From RSA9 sp036381195 (lineage in GTDB: Bacteria > Gemmatimonadota > Gemmatimonadetes > Longimicrobiales > RSA9): a stretch of DNA of 64,000 nucleotides. Below, in pieces: positions 53,673 to 62,736 of the stretch; position 1 is the first letter of the stretch, and every line of letters starts with the position of its first letter. The position numbers were made by a program, and so were the translations under genes. The stretch is from positions 1-64,000 of the forward strand of contig DASVDH010000047.1 in assembly GCA_036381195.1 (NCBI GenBank), given 5' to 3'. Under the pieces are notes generated by a model, which ran no database searches, was not told the origin of the DNA, and was given only the letters and a program-made list of their open reading frames with translations.

Positions 53673-56063
53673 TCACTCGACCCTCGCGATGTGGAGTCGG
53701 AGCGTGGCGGGGGGCGGCCCGCCGCCCTGCGTGGTGAGCTCCACGAGCTGCGGAGCGGCCTGCGTTCCGGAGAGCTCGAAGATCGAGGCCGTGCCTGCGC
53801 GTAGCGCCGGCACGTCCACCGCGAAGTCGCCGAACGCGATGGCGCGCGGAGCCAGCGGGTACGGGCGAGGGAACTCCAGCGGTCGCGACTCGTTCAGCCC
53901 CGCGAACACGTCCGGCAAGTGCCAGCTCGGCATCCGGAGTTGCGGCCGCTGCGGCGTGAAGCCAGGCCGGTCGTCCAGGGCCAGCGCCAGCGTGAAGTCG
54001 GCCAGCAGCTCCGCGAACGGCCGGTCCGTCCGGGCCGAGAGGTTCGCGACTCCCGCAAGGTTCGGCTCCTGCGTCAACGCCCGCAGGAACGCCGCCTCGT
54101 CCGCCGCGTAGTGGTCCACCGCCCACCGCACCAGCGCCCAGCCGCTGCCGTAGAAAGAGGCGTCCCCCGTCCCCACGGAGCCGAGCGGCGTGCGCCTCTC
54201 GTTCTCCTCCATGTAGTTCCCCAGGTCCACGAACGCGGGCAACATGCCGTACGGCTTGCCCTCGCACCCGGGATCCTCCACCTCGATCGCGCAACGCATG
54301 CCCTGCTCGAACCGGGCGTTGCCCTTCCAGGCGAGGCCGAAGAGGGGGCGCATGAGCAGCTCTTCGGCGATCCGGGCCGTGCTCTCCTCCAGCCACACGT
54401 CCTCCGGCCGGCCGCCTCGCGAGATCCGCTCCGCGAAAGAGGCGACGTGCTTCACCTCGTGGATCAGCACGCCCCGCGTGAAGCGGTACCAGGAGGCGGT
54501 CGAGCTGACGTCGAGCCAGGAAGATCCTCCGCCGCCGAGCCGCGTCGGCACCGATCCGTAGAAGATCTCCGCCACGTTGCTCTGGCTGCACTGCTGGCGC
54601 GGGAACAGGTCGCCCGAGAAGACGAACGCGAACACGTTGCCGTCGAAGTCGTTCACCACCTCGGTGAACAGCATGTACACGCGCCCGTTGTCATCGGTCG
54701 CCCCGTCCAGCTTCAGCGGGTCCCCGAAGTTCTGCGTGATGAGGGCGTGCATCACGCCGTCGTACTCCTCGCCCAGCTTCACGTAGAGCGAGTCCATCCT
54801 CCCGGCCAGCGGGGCGTTGCGATCTTCGAGCACGACGGCGCGGGTCCCCGAGTAGACGACGCGGCCCACGGCTTCCACGAAGCTGTCGCACTGGTTCTTG
54901 GCATCGAGGTCCGGCACGCGGAACCGGATCGTGTCGCCCACGGCGGGCGGCGGCGCGGCGGCGGCGGCCGCCGCGACCCGTGCGCTCGCCAGGGCGCGCG
55001 CGGCCTGCGGCGCACCCGTGCGCGGGCCGAGGCGGCGCAGCAGGGCGAGGTTCAGCCTCAGCACCCCCTCGTGGGCCTGCGCGCGCCGCCGCAGCTCGCG
55101 GACCGTTGCATCCGACGGTGCGCCGGCGAGGGGCTGCGGGCGGGCCGGGGACGCGGCCCGCCGCGCGGCGGTCGCCCGCGGCGCGGCGGTCGCCTGCGCT
55201 GCCACAGCCGCGTCGAGGCCCGCCATGGCCGGCGGCTGCGCCGTCGTCGCCACGCTCGCGCCGCGCAGCCGGAACGCGCTCTGGGCTGCGGGGGCCGTGC
55301 TCGTGTTGATCACACCGATCACGTAACGCCCGCCGCCGCTCGCCAGCTCGTTGCAGCGGATCTCGTCCCCGTCCAGGATGAGGATGGATTCGCCGGGGCC
55401 GAGCGAGCGCGGGATGGCGACGTCGAGGGGATGATCCAGCGTGCCGGCCGCGCCGGCCACCGTCACCTCGACGGGCACCGGCCGCGTCGGCTCGCACGGC
55501 AACAGGCTGCGCGAGGGGACCGTGATCGTGAGCCGGGTGGGCGATGCGTCGGTCACCGTGGCCGGCGCGCCGTTCACCGTGACGGCGTTCCCGGCCGGCG
55601 TCGGGCTGAACCCACTGCCCGTGATGGTGGCGATGGTTCCGGGCCGCAGCACGGCCGGCTCGATCGCGGCGATGACCGGCGCCTCCACCGGCTGCGCGTC
55701 CGCGGTAAAGAGCACGCTCCCCGCCCCCTCCACCACCGCCTGCGCGCGCTGCTCGCCGGCCAGCGGGCCGAGTACCCAGACGGCCTCGGCGCGGCCGTCC
55801 TGGCCGCTCGCCCCGCCCGAGATCGTGCCGCCGCCCGAGAGCACGGACCAGTCCACGCGGACGCCGGCGAGCGGCGCGCCGCTCCGGTCGGTGACCCGCA
55901 CCGCGAGCGGCACGCTGGAACTGGCGCTGGCCGGGATCGGGCTTGGTGTGAGCGGCTCGATGAGCCCTGGCGTGCGGGGCTCGGCGGGATCGTCGCACGC
56001 GGCGAGGCCGGCCGCGATCGCGAGGCCGAGTGCGGGCCGCAACACCGAGAGCCGAAACGACAT
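53673..56063 (-). CDS. Lipoprotein with Ig-like and IPT/TIG domains and a HEVKH metallopeptidase-like domain
   Basis: 796 residues from ATG 56063 (GGAGG 6 nt upstream). Lipobox LAAC at 20-23. Residues about 45-125 form a Big_1-like Ig domain (PLAVRVTDRSGAPLAGVRVDWSVLSGGG); about 130-215 an IPT/TIG domain (IAAIEPAVLRPGTIATITGSGFSPT). After an Ala-rich helical region, residues about 400-700 hold LIHEVKHVASF (HExxH zinc motif) with WLEESTARIAEELL 20 residues later as a possible third-ligand region. It resembles M30-type (hyicolysin-like) cell-surface peptidases. Paired with the small lipoprotein downstream. Confidence 0.8.
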   Translation of the reverse strand: MSFRLSVLRPALGLAIAAGLAACDDPAEPRTPGLIEPLTPSPIPASASSSVPLAVRVTDRSGAPLAGVRVDWSVLSGGGTISGGASGQDGRAEAVWVLGPLAGEQRAQAVVEGAGSVLFTADAQPVEAPVIAAIEPAVLRPGTIATITGSGFSPTPAGNAVTVNGAPATVTDASPTRLTITVPSRSLLPCEPTRPVPVEVTVAGAAGTLDHPLDVAIPRSLGPGESILILDGDEIRCNELASGGGRYVIGVINTSTAPAAQSAFRLRGASVATTAQPPAMAGLDAAVAAQATAAPRATAARRAASPARPQPLAGAPSDATVRELRRRAQAHEGVLRLNLALLRRLGPRTGAPQAARALASARVAAAAAAAPPPAVGDTIRFRVPDLDAKNQCDSFVEAVGRVVYSGTRAVVLEDRNAPLAGRMDSLYVKLGEEYDGVMHALITQNFGDPLKLDGATDDNGRVYMLFTEVVNDFDGNVFAFVFSGDLFPRQQCSQSNVAEIFYGSVPTRLGGGGSSWLDVSSTASWYRFTRGVLIHEVKHVASFAERISRGGRPEDVWLEESTARIAEELLMRPLFGLAWKGNARFEQGMRCAIEVEDPGCEGKPYGMLPAFVDLGNYMEENERRTPLGSVGTGDASFYGSGWALVRWAVDHYAADEAAFLRALTQEPNLAGVANLSARTDRPFAELLADFTLALALDDRPGFTPQRPQLRMPSWHLPDVFAGLNESRPLEFPRPYPLAPRAIAFGDFAVDVPALRAGTASIFELSGTQAAPQLVELTTQGGGPPPATLRLHIARVE

Positions 56064-56245
56064 ACAGGCCCTCCGGGGGGCGAACGGCGACCGGCGCACC
56101 CGCGCCGGCCGACCTGTGAACGAGATCCCGGGCGCGTTCCCTCTCCGGAACGGCAGTGACCCGAATCTAGCCTCGCCAGCCGCGCCGGTGGAGGCGGGGA
56201 CAGGGGCCTCCCGCCCCGGTACGGCGCCGCGTGGCGGGGTGGCGG

Positions 56246-57553
56246 CTACGCGCGTTCCCCCATGGGCAGGTAGTCCCGCTCGTCCGCGCCCGTGTAGATC
56301 TGGCGCGGCCGTGCGATCTTCTGCTCCGGGTCCGTGAGCATCTCCTGCCACTGGGCCAGCCACCCGGCCGTGCGCGGGATCGCGAACAGCACGGGGAACA
56401 TCTCGACCGGGAAGCCCATCGCCTGGTAGATGATGCCCGAATAGAAGTCCACGTTCGGGTAGAGCTTGCGCGAGACGAAGTACTCGTCTTCGAGGGCGAT
56501 CCGCTCGAGCTCCATGGCCACGTCGAGCAGCGGGCTCCGGCCCGTGACCTCGAGGACCTGCGTGGCCATGTCCTTGAGGATGCGCGCGCGGGGGTCGTAG
56601 TTCTTGTAGACGCGGTGGCCGAACCCCATGAGGCGGAACTCGCCCTTCTTGGCGCGCGCCACGTACTCCGGCACGCGGTCCTTCGTACCGATCTCGCGCA
56701 GCATGCGCAGCACCTGTTCGTTGGCGCCGCCGTGCAGTGGGCCGTAGAGCGCGGCCGCGGCCGCGGCGACACAGACGTACGGATCGGAGAGCGCGCTGCC
56801 CACGCTGCGCATCGCGTTCGCGCTGCAGTTCTGCTCGTGATCCAGGTGCAGGATGAACAGCACGTCGAGCGCTCGCTCGAGGACGGGGTCCGGCCGGTAG
56901 CGGGACTCCGTCATGCGATACATCATGCTGAGGAAGTTGCCCGTGAAGCTGAGCTCGTTGTCCGGGTAGGCGTAGGGCAGGCCCATGCGGTGCCGGTACG
57001 CGAAGGCGGCGATGGTCGGCATCTTCGCGATCAGCCGCACGATCTGGTGGCGCCGGGTCACGGGGTCCTGGACGTTGCGCGCCTCGGGATAGAACGTCGA
57101 GAGCGCGGCCACGGTGCTCACCAGGATGCCCATCGGGTGCGCATCGTAGTGGAAGCCGTCCATGAACTTCTTGATGCTCTCGTGGATGAGCGTGTGATGC
57201 GTCACCTCGCGCTCCCACGCGCGCAGCTCGGCTTCCGTGGGGAGCTCGCCGTTCAACACCAGGTACGCGGACTCGAGATAGGTGCTGCGTTCCGCGAGCT
57301 GCTCGATCGGATAGCCGCGGTAGCGCAGGATCCCCCGTTCGCCGTCGATGAACGTGATCGCGCTCTTGCACGACGCGGTGTTCATGAACGCGGGGTCGTA
57401 GCTCAGCAGCCCGAAGTCGTCGTCGGACGCCTTGATCTGCCGCAGGTCCATGCCGCGGATGTTGGCGCCGTAGGTGGGATAGGTGCCGTACTGGATCGGT
57501 ACCTCGTACCGCTTCCCGGTCCGGTTATCAATGATCGTGAGCGTGTCCGCCAT
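56246..57553 (-). CDS. gltA: Citrate synthase
   Basis: 435 residues, type II hexameric-enzyme length. GGAGG 8 nt before the ATG. Catalytic residues in HGGANEQVL (His), MGFGHRVYKNYDPRA (His) and NVDFYSGIIY (Asp). N-terminal beta domain with TCA-type GILRYRGYPIEQLA. Condenses acetyl-CoA and oxaloacetate at the entry to the TCA cycle. Stands alone, followed by the lipoprotein pair on the same strand. Confidence 0.97.
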   Translation of the reverse strand: MADTLTIIDNRTGKRYEVPIQYGTYPTYGANIRGMDLRQIKASDDDFGLLSYDPAFMNTASCKSAITFIDGERGILRYRGYPIEQLAERSTYLESAYLVLNGELPTEAELRAWEREVTHHTLIHESIKKFMDGFHYDAHPMGILVSTVAALSTFYPEARNVQDPVTRRHQIVRLIAKMPTIAAFAYRHRMGLPYAYPDNELSFTGNFLSMMYRMTESRYRPDPVLERALDVLFILHLDHEQNCSANAMRSVGSALSDPYVCVAAAAAALYGPLHGGANEQVLRMLREIGTKDRVPEYVARAKKGEFRLMGFGHRVYKNYDPRARILKDMATQVLEVTGRSPLLDVAMELERIALEDEYFVSRKLYPNVDFYSGIIYQAMGFPVEMFPVLFAIPRTAGWLAQWQEMLTDPEQKIARPRQIYTGADERDYLPMGERA

Positions 57554-58432
57554 TCGTCCGCCTCCATGGTGCGCTGCCGCGGCGCGCTGGTCGGTCGCCG
57601 CGCGGCTCGCACGCTGATACCACGGAGCGGGGCGGCCGTTTCCTCCTCCCCTGTTCCCCGCCCCGGGCCGGGGCGAGGGCGAGGGCGGGAGAATGGCGCG
57701 AGTCGTGCGGCCTGGCGCGAATCGAGCTCGAGGCGCCGCATTACCCGGAGGGGCTCGGCATGGAGATGGACCTCGCCGGCGCCGCTCGCGTGAACGTTCC
57801 CGTTCCTGTGAAGGCTCCCCTTCCCCTGAACGCTCCCGCTCCCACTCCCGTTCCCGCTGCCGTCAATGTTCGCGCTGCGGTCGACGTTCTCGCGAATATC
57901 ACCGCCGCCGCCGCCGACCTTCCCGCTGGCGTGAATGTTCCTGCTGCCATGAACGTTCCCGCTGCCATCAACGTCTCCGCCGCCGTCAACGAGCTGGTCG
58001 CGGTGCGGCGCGCGGCGGCCCGGCCCCGCTGCCGCGAGCAGCGCCGCTGCCGCGAACCTCCCCGCTGCCATCAACGTCCCCGCTGCCAACGTTCCGGCCG
58101 CCGCGAAACATTCCCGCTCCCGGCCAGCGCAGGTCGCCCGGCACCCCTCGCCCTCGCCTCCGCCCCGGCCCGGGGCGGGGGACGGGGGAAGGGGCCGGGG
58201 AAAGGGCCGGGGGCGGCGGACCGGATCTTGCCCTACAGTGCGGGCGGGAGAGCGGCCGGCCGCCGCGGGGTGGGGCCCGGGTGGTGCGGGGCGTCGGCGC
58301 GCCGGCCCGCCTCCCTCGATCCGGGCGGATGCCGGGCCGGGTGGAGGCCGGCGCGCGGGCGGGCGAAGGAGAACGGCCGTGCACGCGCGGCTGCGCGCAC
58401 ACGGCCGTCGGGAGAGCGCCCGCAAGCGGCCG
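57554..58432. repeat. Repeat-rich intergenic region (18-nt unit plus G-rich blocks)
   Basis: 879 bp without a gene I trust. Read on the minus strand, the middle (about 57770-58100) is a degenerate tandem repeat of about 18 nt, best form GGCAGCGGGAACGTTCAT, with runs in one frame giving Gly-Ser-Gly-Asn-Val/Ile-His-like units (DGSGNVHGSRNIHASG). Flanks at 57640-57690 and 58130-58220 carry GGGCGAGGGC and GGGGCGGGGG blocks facing each other. Could encode a cryptic repeat peptide, but no start, signal or ribosome site supports one. Confidence 0.7.
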
Positions 58433-61108
58433 TCAGCCGGCCTGCGCGACCCGGGGACCGCCGTCCGCCTCTTCGTCCTCGCCCTCCTGCTCGGCGGCGA
58501 TCGCGGCGCGGATGCGAGTCGTGATGTCCCGCTCCTGGCGCAAGCCCTCGATCATGACCTCCGCCTGCTTCAGGAGGAACTGGAGCGAGCCGGCCTTCTC
58601 GACGGCCTGGTCCACGATGACCTTCTGACTCTGCAGCACGGCGAGACTGGAGCGCACGTCCGCGAGTAGCGCTTCGGCGCGGGCCAGCCGCTGCTCCGCC
58701 TGCGCGATCTGCCGCCGCCGTTCCTCGACCGCGCCCTGGGCATCGCGGACCTCGCGCAACTGCGCCAACACGTCGTCGATCAACGCCCGGCTCTGCTCGA
58801 TCTCGCGCTGGGCCGCGGCGATCGCGCGCACGTCCGCGGTCGTCTTCTCGGCCAGCGCGAACATCCGGTCGAGGTCCGCCTTCAATGCTTCGACCGTGCC
58901 CTGCCGCGCCGAGAGCTGCTCGAGCGAGCGTGCGAGCTCCTGCTCGACCAGCTCCCACTTCGCCAGCCGCTCCTCGAACTGGCCGAGCCGCTTCTCCACG
59001 AACTGGAACCGCGCGGCACGGTCCTCGAGCTGCGCGGATGCCTCGTCCACGCGGCTCAACTGCCGGTCGGCGGCCGAGACGGCCGCGCCGAGACGCTTGG
59101 CGCGCTCGTCCAGCTCCTGCGCGGCCGCCGCCGCCTCGCGCCGCAGCTCGGATGCCCGCTCGAGGTCCTTGGCGGCTTCCTCGAGCGCGTGCTGCCGTTG
59201 CTCGAGCTCCTGCCGCAGCGCGCGCGTCCGCTCCGCCAGGCCCTCGAGCGACTCGCAGCGCGCCTCCAGCGCGGCGACCGTGTTCTGGAGGGCCGCCATC
59301 TCGCGGCCGGCATCCATGATCGCCGAAGACAGCGTGGCGACCGACTTGCCCAGCCGCTCCGCCTGCTCCGCGCTCGCCGCGAGCCCGACGAACCGCTGCT
59401 CCGCGGCCTCGATCCGCGACTGGAGATCGCGGCCGCGCTCGTCCAGCGCGCCGCCGAGCGCACCGAGCTCCGCCATGCGGCGCTGCATGTCCTCGACGAA
59501 CTCGCGCCGCGACTCGATGATGGCCATCGACTCGTTCACGCGCTTCGCCTGCTTCTGCACGAACTCGATGGTCGGCGCCATCCGGCGCAGCTCGTCTACC
59601 CGCTCGCGCAGTCCGGCGACCATCTCCTCGACACGCGCGAGCCAGGCCGTCGTCTCCGCCTGCTCCTCGCGGAAGCGGGCGACGTCGCCCGCCGCGATGC
59701 GCGCCTGCTCGAGCGCGTCCTTGACCAGGGCGTGCGTGCTGCCGAGTTGCTCGATCTCCTTCAGCGCCGCTTCGACCGCGGGCCGCGCTTCCTCGATGCG
59801 CGCCATGCGGTCGGACGTCTCGCCCGCCGTCCGGGCGAGCGCATCCAGGTCGCGCCGCAGCGCCTGGACCTTCGCGGCCTCCGTGTCCAGACGGCCGATC
59901 GTGCCGGCGAAGGAGTCGATCTGTGAGGAGAGCGCCTGCACCTTCGCCTGGAGCGTCTCGACCGCCTGCTTCGATTCGGACAGCCCGGAGAAGCGGGTCT
60001 CGAAATCCGAGAGCGAGCTGCGCAGGTCGGCGATGCGCTGGCTGACGACCTCGAGGCCGCGGCTGTCGAACTCGTAGCGCTCGACGGCCTTGCGCACCTC
60101 CTCGCGAGCGGCCGCGAGCTCCGCGCGGATCGAGCGCACCTGGTCGTCGCTCTCCTGCTGGAGCCGGTCGACCTCGCCGGCGCGCTGTGCGACGAGGTCG
60201 TGCAGCGCCTGGAGGCCGGCCACCTGCTGCTGGAGCTGCTCGAGCGCCTGCGCGGCCTGCTGCTGCCGCTTCACGCCCTCATCGATCTGCCGGATCGCCT
60301 GGTCGAGACGGTCCGCGCGGGCGACAGCGCGATCGATGGCCTCGCGCTGCACCTCGAGCGCAGAGGCCTTCTGCGCGACGTAGTCGCCCAATGCCTTGAG
60401 CGTGTCGATCCGCTGTCTGACCTCCTCCATGGTCCGCTGCACGCCGTCCAGCCCGCGCAGCGACTGCTCGATCGCGGCGACGCGGCGCTCCTTGTCCTGG
60501 AGGGCGCGCGCGAGCTCCTCGTGTCTGCGCTCGAACGCATCGGTCCGCGAGGTCGCGGCCTGGTGCGTATCCATCACCCGCTCCAGGTGATCCTGGAGAC
60601 GTGCGAGCAGCTCGCCCGTGCCGTCCACGCGTCTGCGCAGGTCCTCCGCCTCGTCCCGGAGCTCCCGGAACGGGGTCTCGAGCTCGAGGAAGGTGCCGAT
60701 CTGCTCCTTCAGCTCCTCGGCCGCATCGACCTTCCGGTTCAGCTCTTCGAACAGAGACCGGATGCGTTCGGCGTCCTCCGCCGCGTGCGTGATGCGCGTC
60801 TCGGTCTTGCGCTGGCTCTGCTCCAGTCGCGCGGCCTGCTCGTCCAGGTTCTGGAACAGCGTGGACAGCCGCTCGAGGCCTGCGAGGCGCTGCTCGAGAG
60901 CGCCGAGGCGGCCGGCGAGCGTTTCCATCTCGCTGTTCGCGCGCGCGACCGACTCGCCGAGCTGCTGCGCGCGCTCCAGCGAGGCCCGCGCCGTCTCGAC
61001 CAGCGCCTCGCAGTGCTCGCGCTCCTTCTGCAGCCCGTGCAGGACGCGCTGCATCTCCTCCGTGAGCTCCGAGTTGTTGCCGAGCAGGTTCTTGAGCAGC
61101 GTTGCCAT
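58433..61108 (-). CDS. Long coiled-coil protein, 891 residues
   Basis: Start ATG 61108 (GGAGG 10 nt upstream). From residue 20 to about 870 it is almost unbroken heptad-rich coiled coil, rich in Glu, Gln, Arg, Leu and Ala, with recurrent segments of about 100 residues of the kind (V/L)..LRERVDEL...EFV(Q/E)KQ.KRV. The first 20 residues (MATLLKNLLGNNSELTEEMQ) and an acidic C-terminal tail (EQEGEDEEADGG) are the only other parts. No ATPase head, so not an SMC itself. May be a structural filament or scaffold protein. The family is not recognised. Confidence 0.85.
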   Translation of the reverse strand: MATLLKNLLGNNSELTEEMQRVLHGLQKEREHCEALVETARASLERAQQLGESVARANSEMETLAGRLGALEQRLAGLERLSTLFQNLDEQAARLEQSQRKTETRITHAAEDAERIRSLFEELNRKVDAAEELKEQIGTFLELETPFRELRDEAEDLRRRVDGTGELLARLQDHLERVMDTHQAATSRTDAFERRHEELARALQDKERRVAAIEQSLRGLDGVQRTMEEVRQRIDTLKALGDYVAQKASALEVQREAIDRAVARADRLDQAIRQIDEGVKRQQQAAQALEQLQQQVAGLQALHDLVAQRAGEVDRLQQESDDQVRSIRAELAAAREEVRKAVERYEFDSRGLEVVSQRIADLRSSLSDFETRFSGLSESKQAVETLQAKVQALSSQIDSFAGTIGRLDTEAAKVQALRRDLDALARTAGETSDRMARIEEARPAVEAALKEIEQLGSTHALVKDALEQARIAAGDVARFREEQAETTAWLARVEEMVAGLRERVDELRRMAPTIEFVQKQAKRVNESMAIIESRREFVEDMQRRMAELGALGGALDERGRDLQSRIEAAEQRFVGLAASAEQAERLGKSVATLSSAIMDAGREMAALQNTVAALEARCESLEGLAERTRALRQELEQRQHALEEAAKDLERASELRREAAAAAQELDERAKRLGAAVSAADRQLSRVDEASAQLEDRAARFQFVEKRLGQFEERLAKWELVEQELARSLEQLSARQGTVEALKADLDRMFALAEKTTADVRAIAAAQREIEQSRALIDDVLAQLREVRDAQGAVEERRRQIAQAEQRLARAEALLADVRSSLAVLQSQKVIVDQAVEKAGSLQFLLKQAEVMIEGLRQERDITTRIRAAIAAEQEGEDEEADGGPRVAQAG

Positions 61109-61541
61109 GGCTGGCGCTCCTCCATGCGCTCGCCGCCGGAAGGCGGACGGATCGCCATCCGGCGAGCCCGGGATCGGGACTCGCTGGCCGGGGAACGGGA
61201 ATACCGGGGTGGATACGGACCCCCTTCCTCGCAAGCGTCGGGCCTCGCGCGCGCTGACGCGCGCACGGTTCGATGGCGCCAGGTGTTGCGGGGCCTGCCG
61301 CCCCCCGCCGACCGGCCGGCCGCACTTGCAATCTGCGAGGAGTGTGGCGGAATGCAGAGCGCGCCCGCCGGGCAGGGGTGTCCGGCCCGCACGCGGGCGC
61401 CGCAAGGCCGGGCGGCCCGGCGAAAACCCGTCGGGGCGAGAGTCGGCATCGCCCGGGGTGTCCGGACGCGCCCGCGGGGTTGAGCCCGCGGCCAGCGGCG
61501 GCTATCTATCGCTGTCGCCCCAAAACCGGAGGACCCGAGAC
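61109..61541. other. Divergent promoter region, coiled-coil gene and serine hydrolase
   Basis: 433 bp, GC-rich. GGGGTGTCCGG followed by CCGC/CGC occurs twice (61375 and 61457), a possible paired site. No RNA gene found. Confidence 0.35.
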
Positions 61542-62723
61542 ATGCGATGCCACGCCTCGACGCAGCCCGCGGCCGGGCGCCGCCCGGCGTTCCCGCTCGC
61601 GGGCCTGCTGCTCGCCGCCTTCGCGCTGGCCGTCCAGCCCGCCGCCCAGCCCCTCGCCGCCCAGTCGCTGGCCGAGGCGCCGGCGCCGTCGCGCTGGGCC
61701 GATGCGATCGCTCGCGGCCGTGCCACCGTCGCTGAAGTCATGGCGGAGCACGCGATCCCCGGCATGTCCGTGGCCGTGCTGGTGGACGGCGCCATCGCGT
61801 GGTCGGAGGGGTTCGGCTTCGCGGATCTCGAGCACCGCGTCCCCGTGACGCCGCTCACGCGGATGCGCATCGGCAGCGTCTCCAAGCCGGTGACGGCCGC
61901 TGCGATCGGCAAGCTCGTCGAGCAGGGCCGGCTCGACCTCGACGCGCCCGTCCAGCGCTACGTCCCCTCCTTTCCCGAGAAGCGCTGGCCGATCACGACA
62001 CGCCAACTGGCCGGGCACCTGGCGGGGATCCGGCACTATCGCGGAAACGAGTTCCTGAGCCGCGAGCACTACGAGACGGTGCTCGAGGGCCTGGAGATCT
62101 TCGCCGACGACTCGCTGCTCTTCGAGCCGGGGACGGACTACTCCTACTCGAGCTACGGCTGGAACCTGATCAGCGCGGTGATCGAGGGCGCCACTGGCGA
62201 GGATTTCCTGACCTACATGCGGCGGGAGATCTTCGAGCCGCTCGGGCTGCGCTCCATCGTGGCCGAGCACACGGACAGCATCATTGCGTACCGCGCGTCG
62301 TTCTACGAGCGCGACCGCGAGACGGGGCGCATCCTCAACGCGCCGTACGTGGACAACAGCTACAAGTGGGCGGGCGGCGGCTTCATCTCGAATACGGAGG
62401 ACCTGGTCCGTTTCGGTTGGGCGCACATCGCCGGGGGCTTCCTCGCGCCGGAAACCGTCACGCTCCTCTTCACCTCGCAGCGGACCCGCTCGGGCGAGCT
62501 GACGAACTACGGGATCGGCTGGAGGACCGGCACCGACTCGGCCGGCCGGCGGTGGGTCGGCCACACGGGCGGCTCGGTGGGCGGGCGAGCCGTGCTGGTG
62601 CTCTACCCCGACCAGCGCGTGGTCGTGGCGGCGCTCGCGAACCTCGGCTCCGCGCCCATGACTCCAGAGTTCGCGGAGCGGCTGGCGGCGCTGTTCCTGG
62701 CCGGAGCGAAGGCGGCGCGCTGA
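61542..62723 (+). CDS. Secreted serine hydrolase of the class C beta-lactamase/PBP fold
   Basis: 393 residues from ATG 61542 (GGAGGACCCGAGAC upstream). Signal peptide ending LAVQPAAQPLAAQS. Motifs: SVSK (catalytic Ser-x-x-Lys) in MRIGSVSKPVTA, YSS (Tyr-x-Ser/Asn) in YSYSSYGWNL and HTGG (KTG-like) in VGHTGGSVGG. Esterase, D-peptidase or lactamase activities are all possible. Convergent with the phosphate transporter (13-nt gap). Confidence 0.93.
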   Translation: MRCHASTQPAAGRRPAFPLAGLLLAAFALAVQPAAQPLAAQSLAEAPAPSRWADAIARGRATVAEVMAEHAIPGMSVAVLVDGAIAWSEGFGFADLEHRVPVTPLTRMRIGSVSKPVTAAAIGKLVEQGRLDLDAPVQRYVPSFPEKRWPITTRQLAGHLAGIRHYRGNEFLSREHYETVLEGLEIFADDSLLFEPGTDYSYSSYGWNLISAVIEGATGEDFLTYMRREIFEPLGLRSIVAEHTDSIIAYRASFYERDRETGRILNAPYVDNSYKWAGGGFISNTEDLVRFGWAHIAGGFLAPETVTLLFTSQRTRSGELTNYGIGWRTGTDSAGRRWVGHTGGSVGGRAVLVLYPDQRVVVAALANLGSAPMTPEFAERLAALFLAGAKAAR

Positions 62724-62736
62724 GCGCCGGCGGACG

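Noticed and set aside
58130..58220. CRISPR array in the repeat-rich gap
   Set aside because: Units are degenerate and contiguous with no constant-length unique spacers, and no cas genes are present.
57741..58425. Minus-strand proteins from the repeat region
   Set aside because: Sequence is repeat-derived (Ala/Gly/Asn/Val low complexity), with no signal, ribosome site or domain; listed as a repeat instead.
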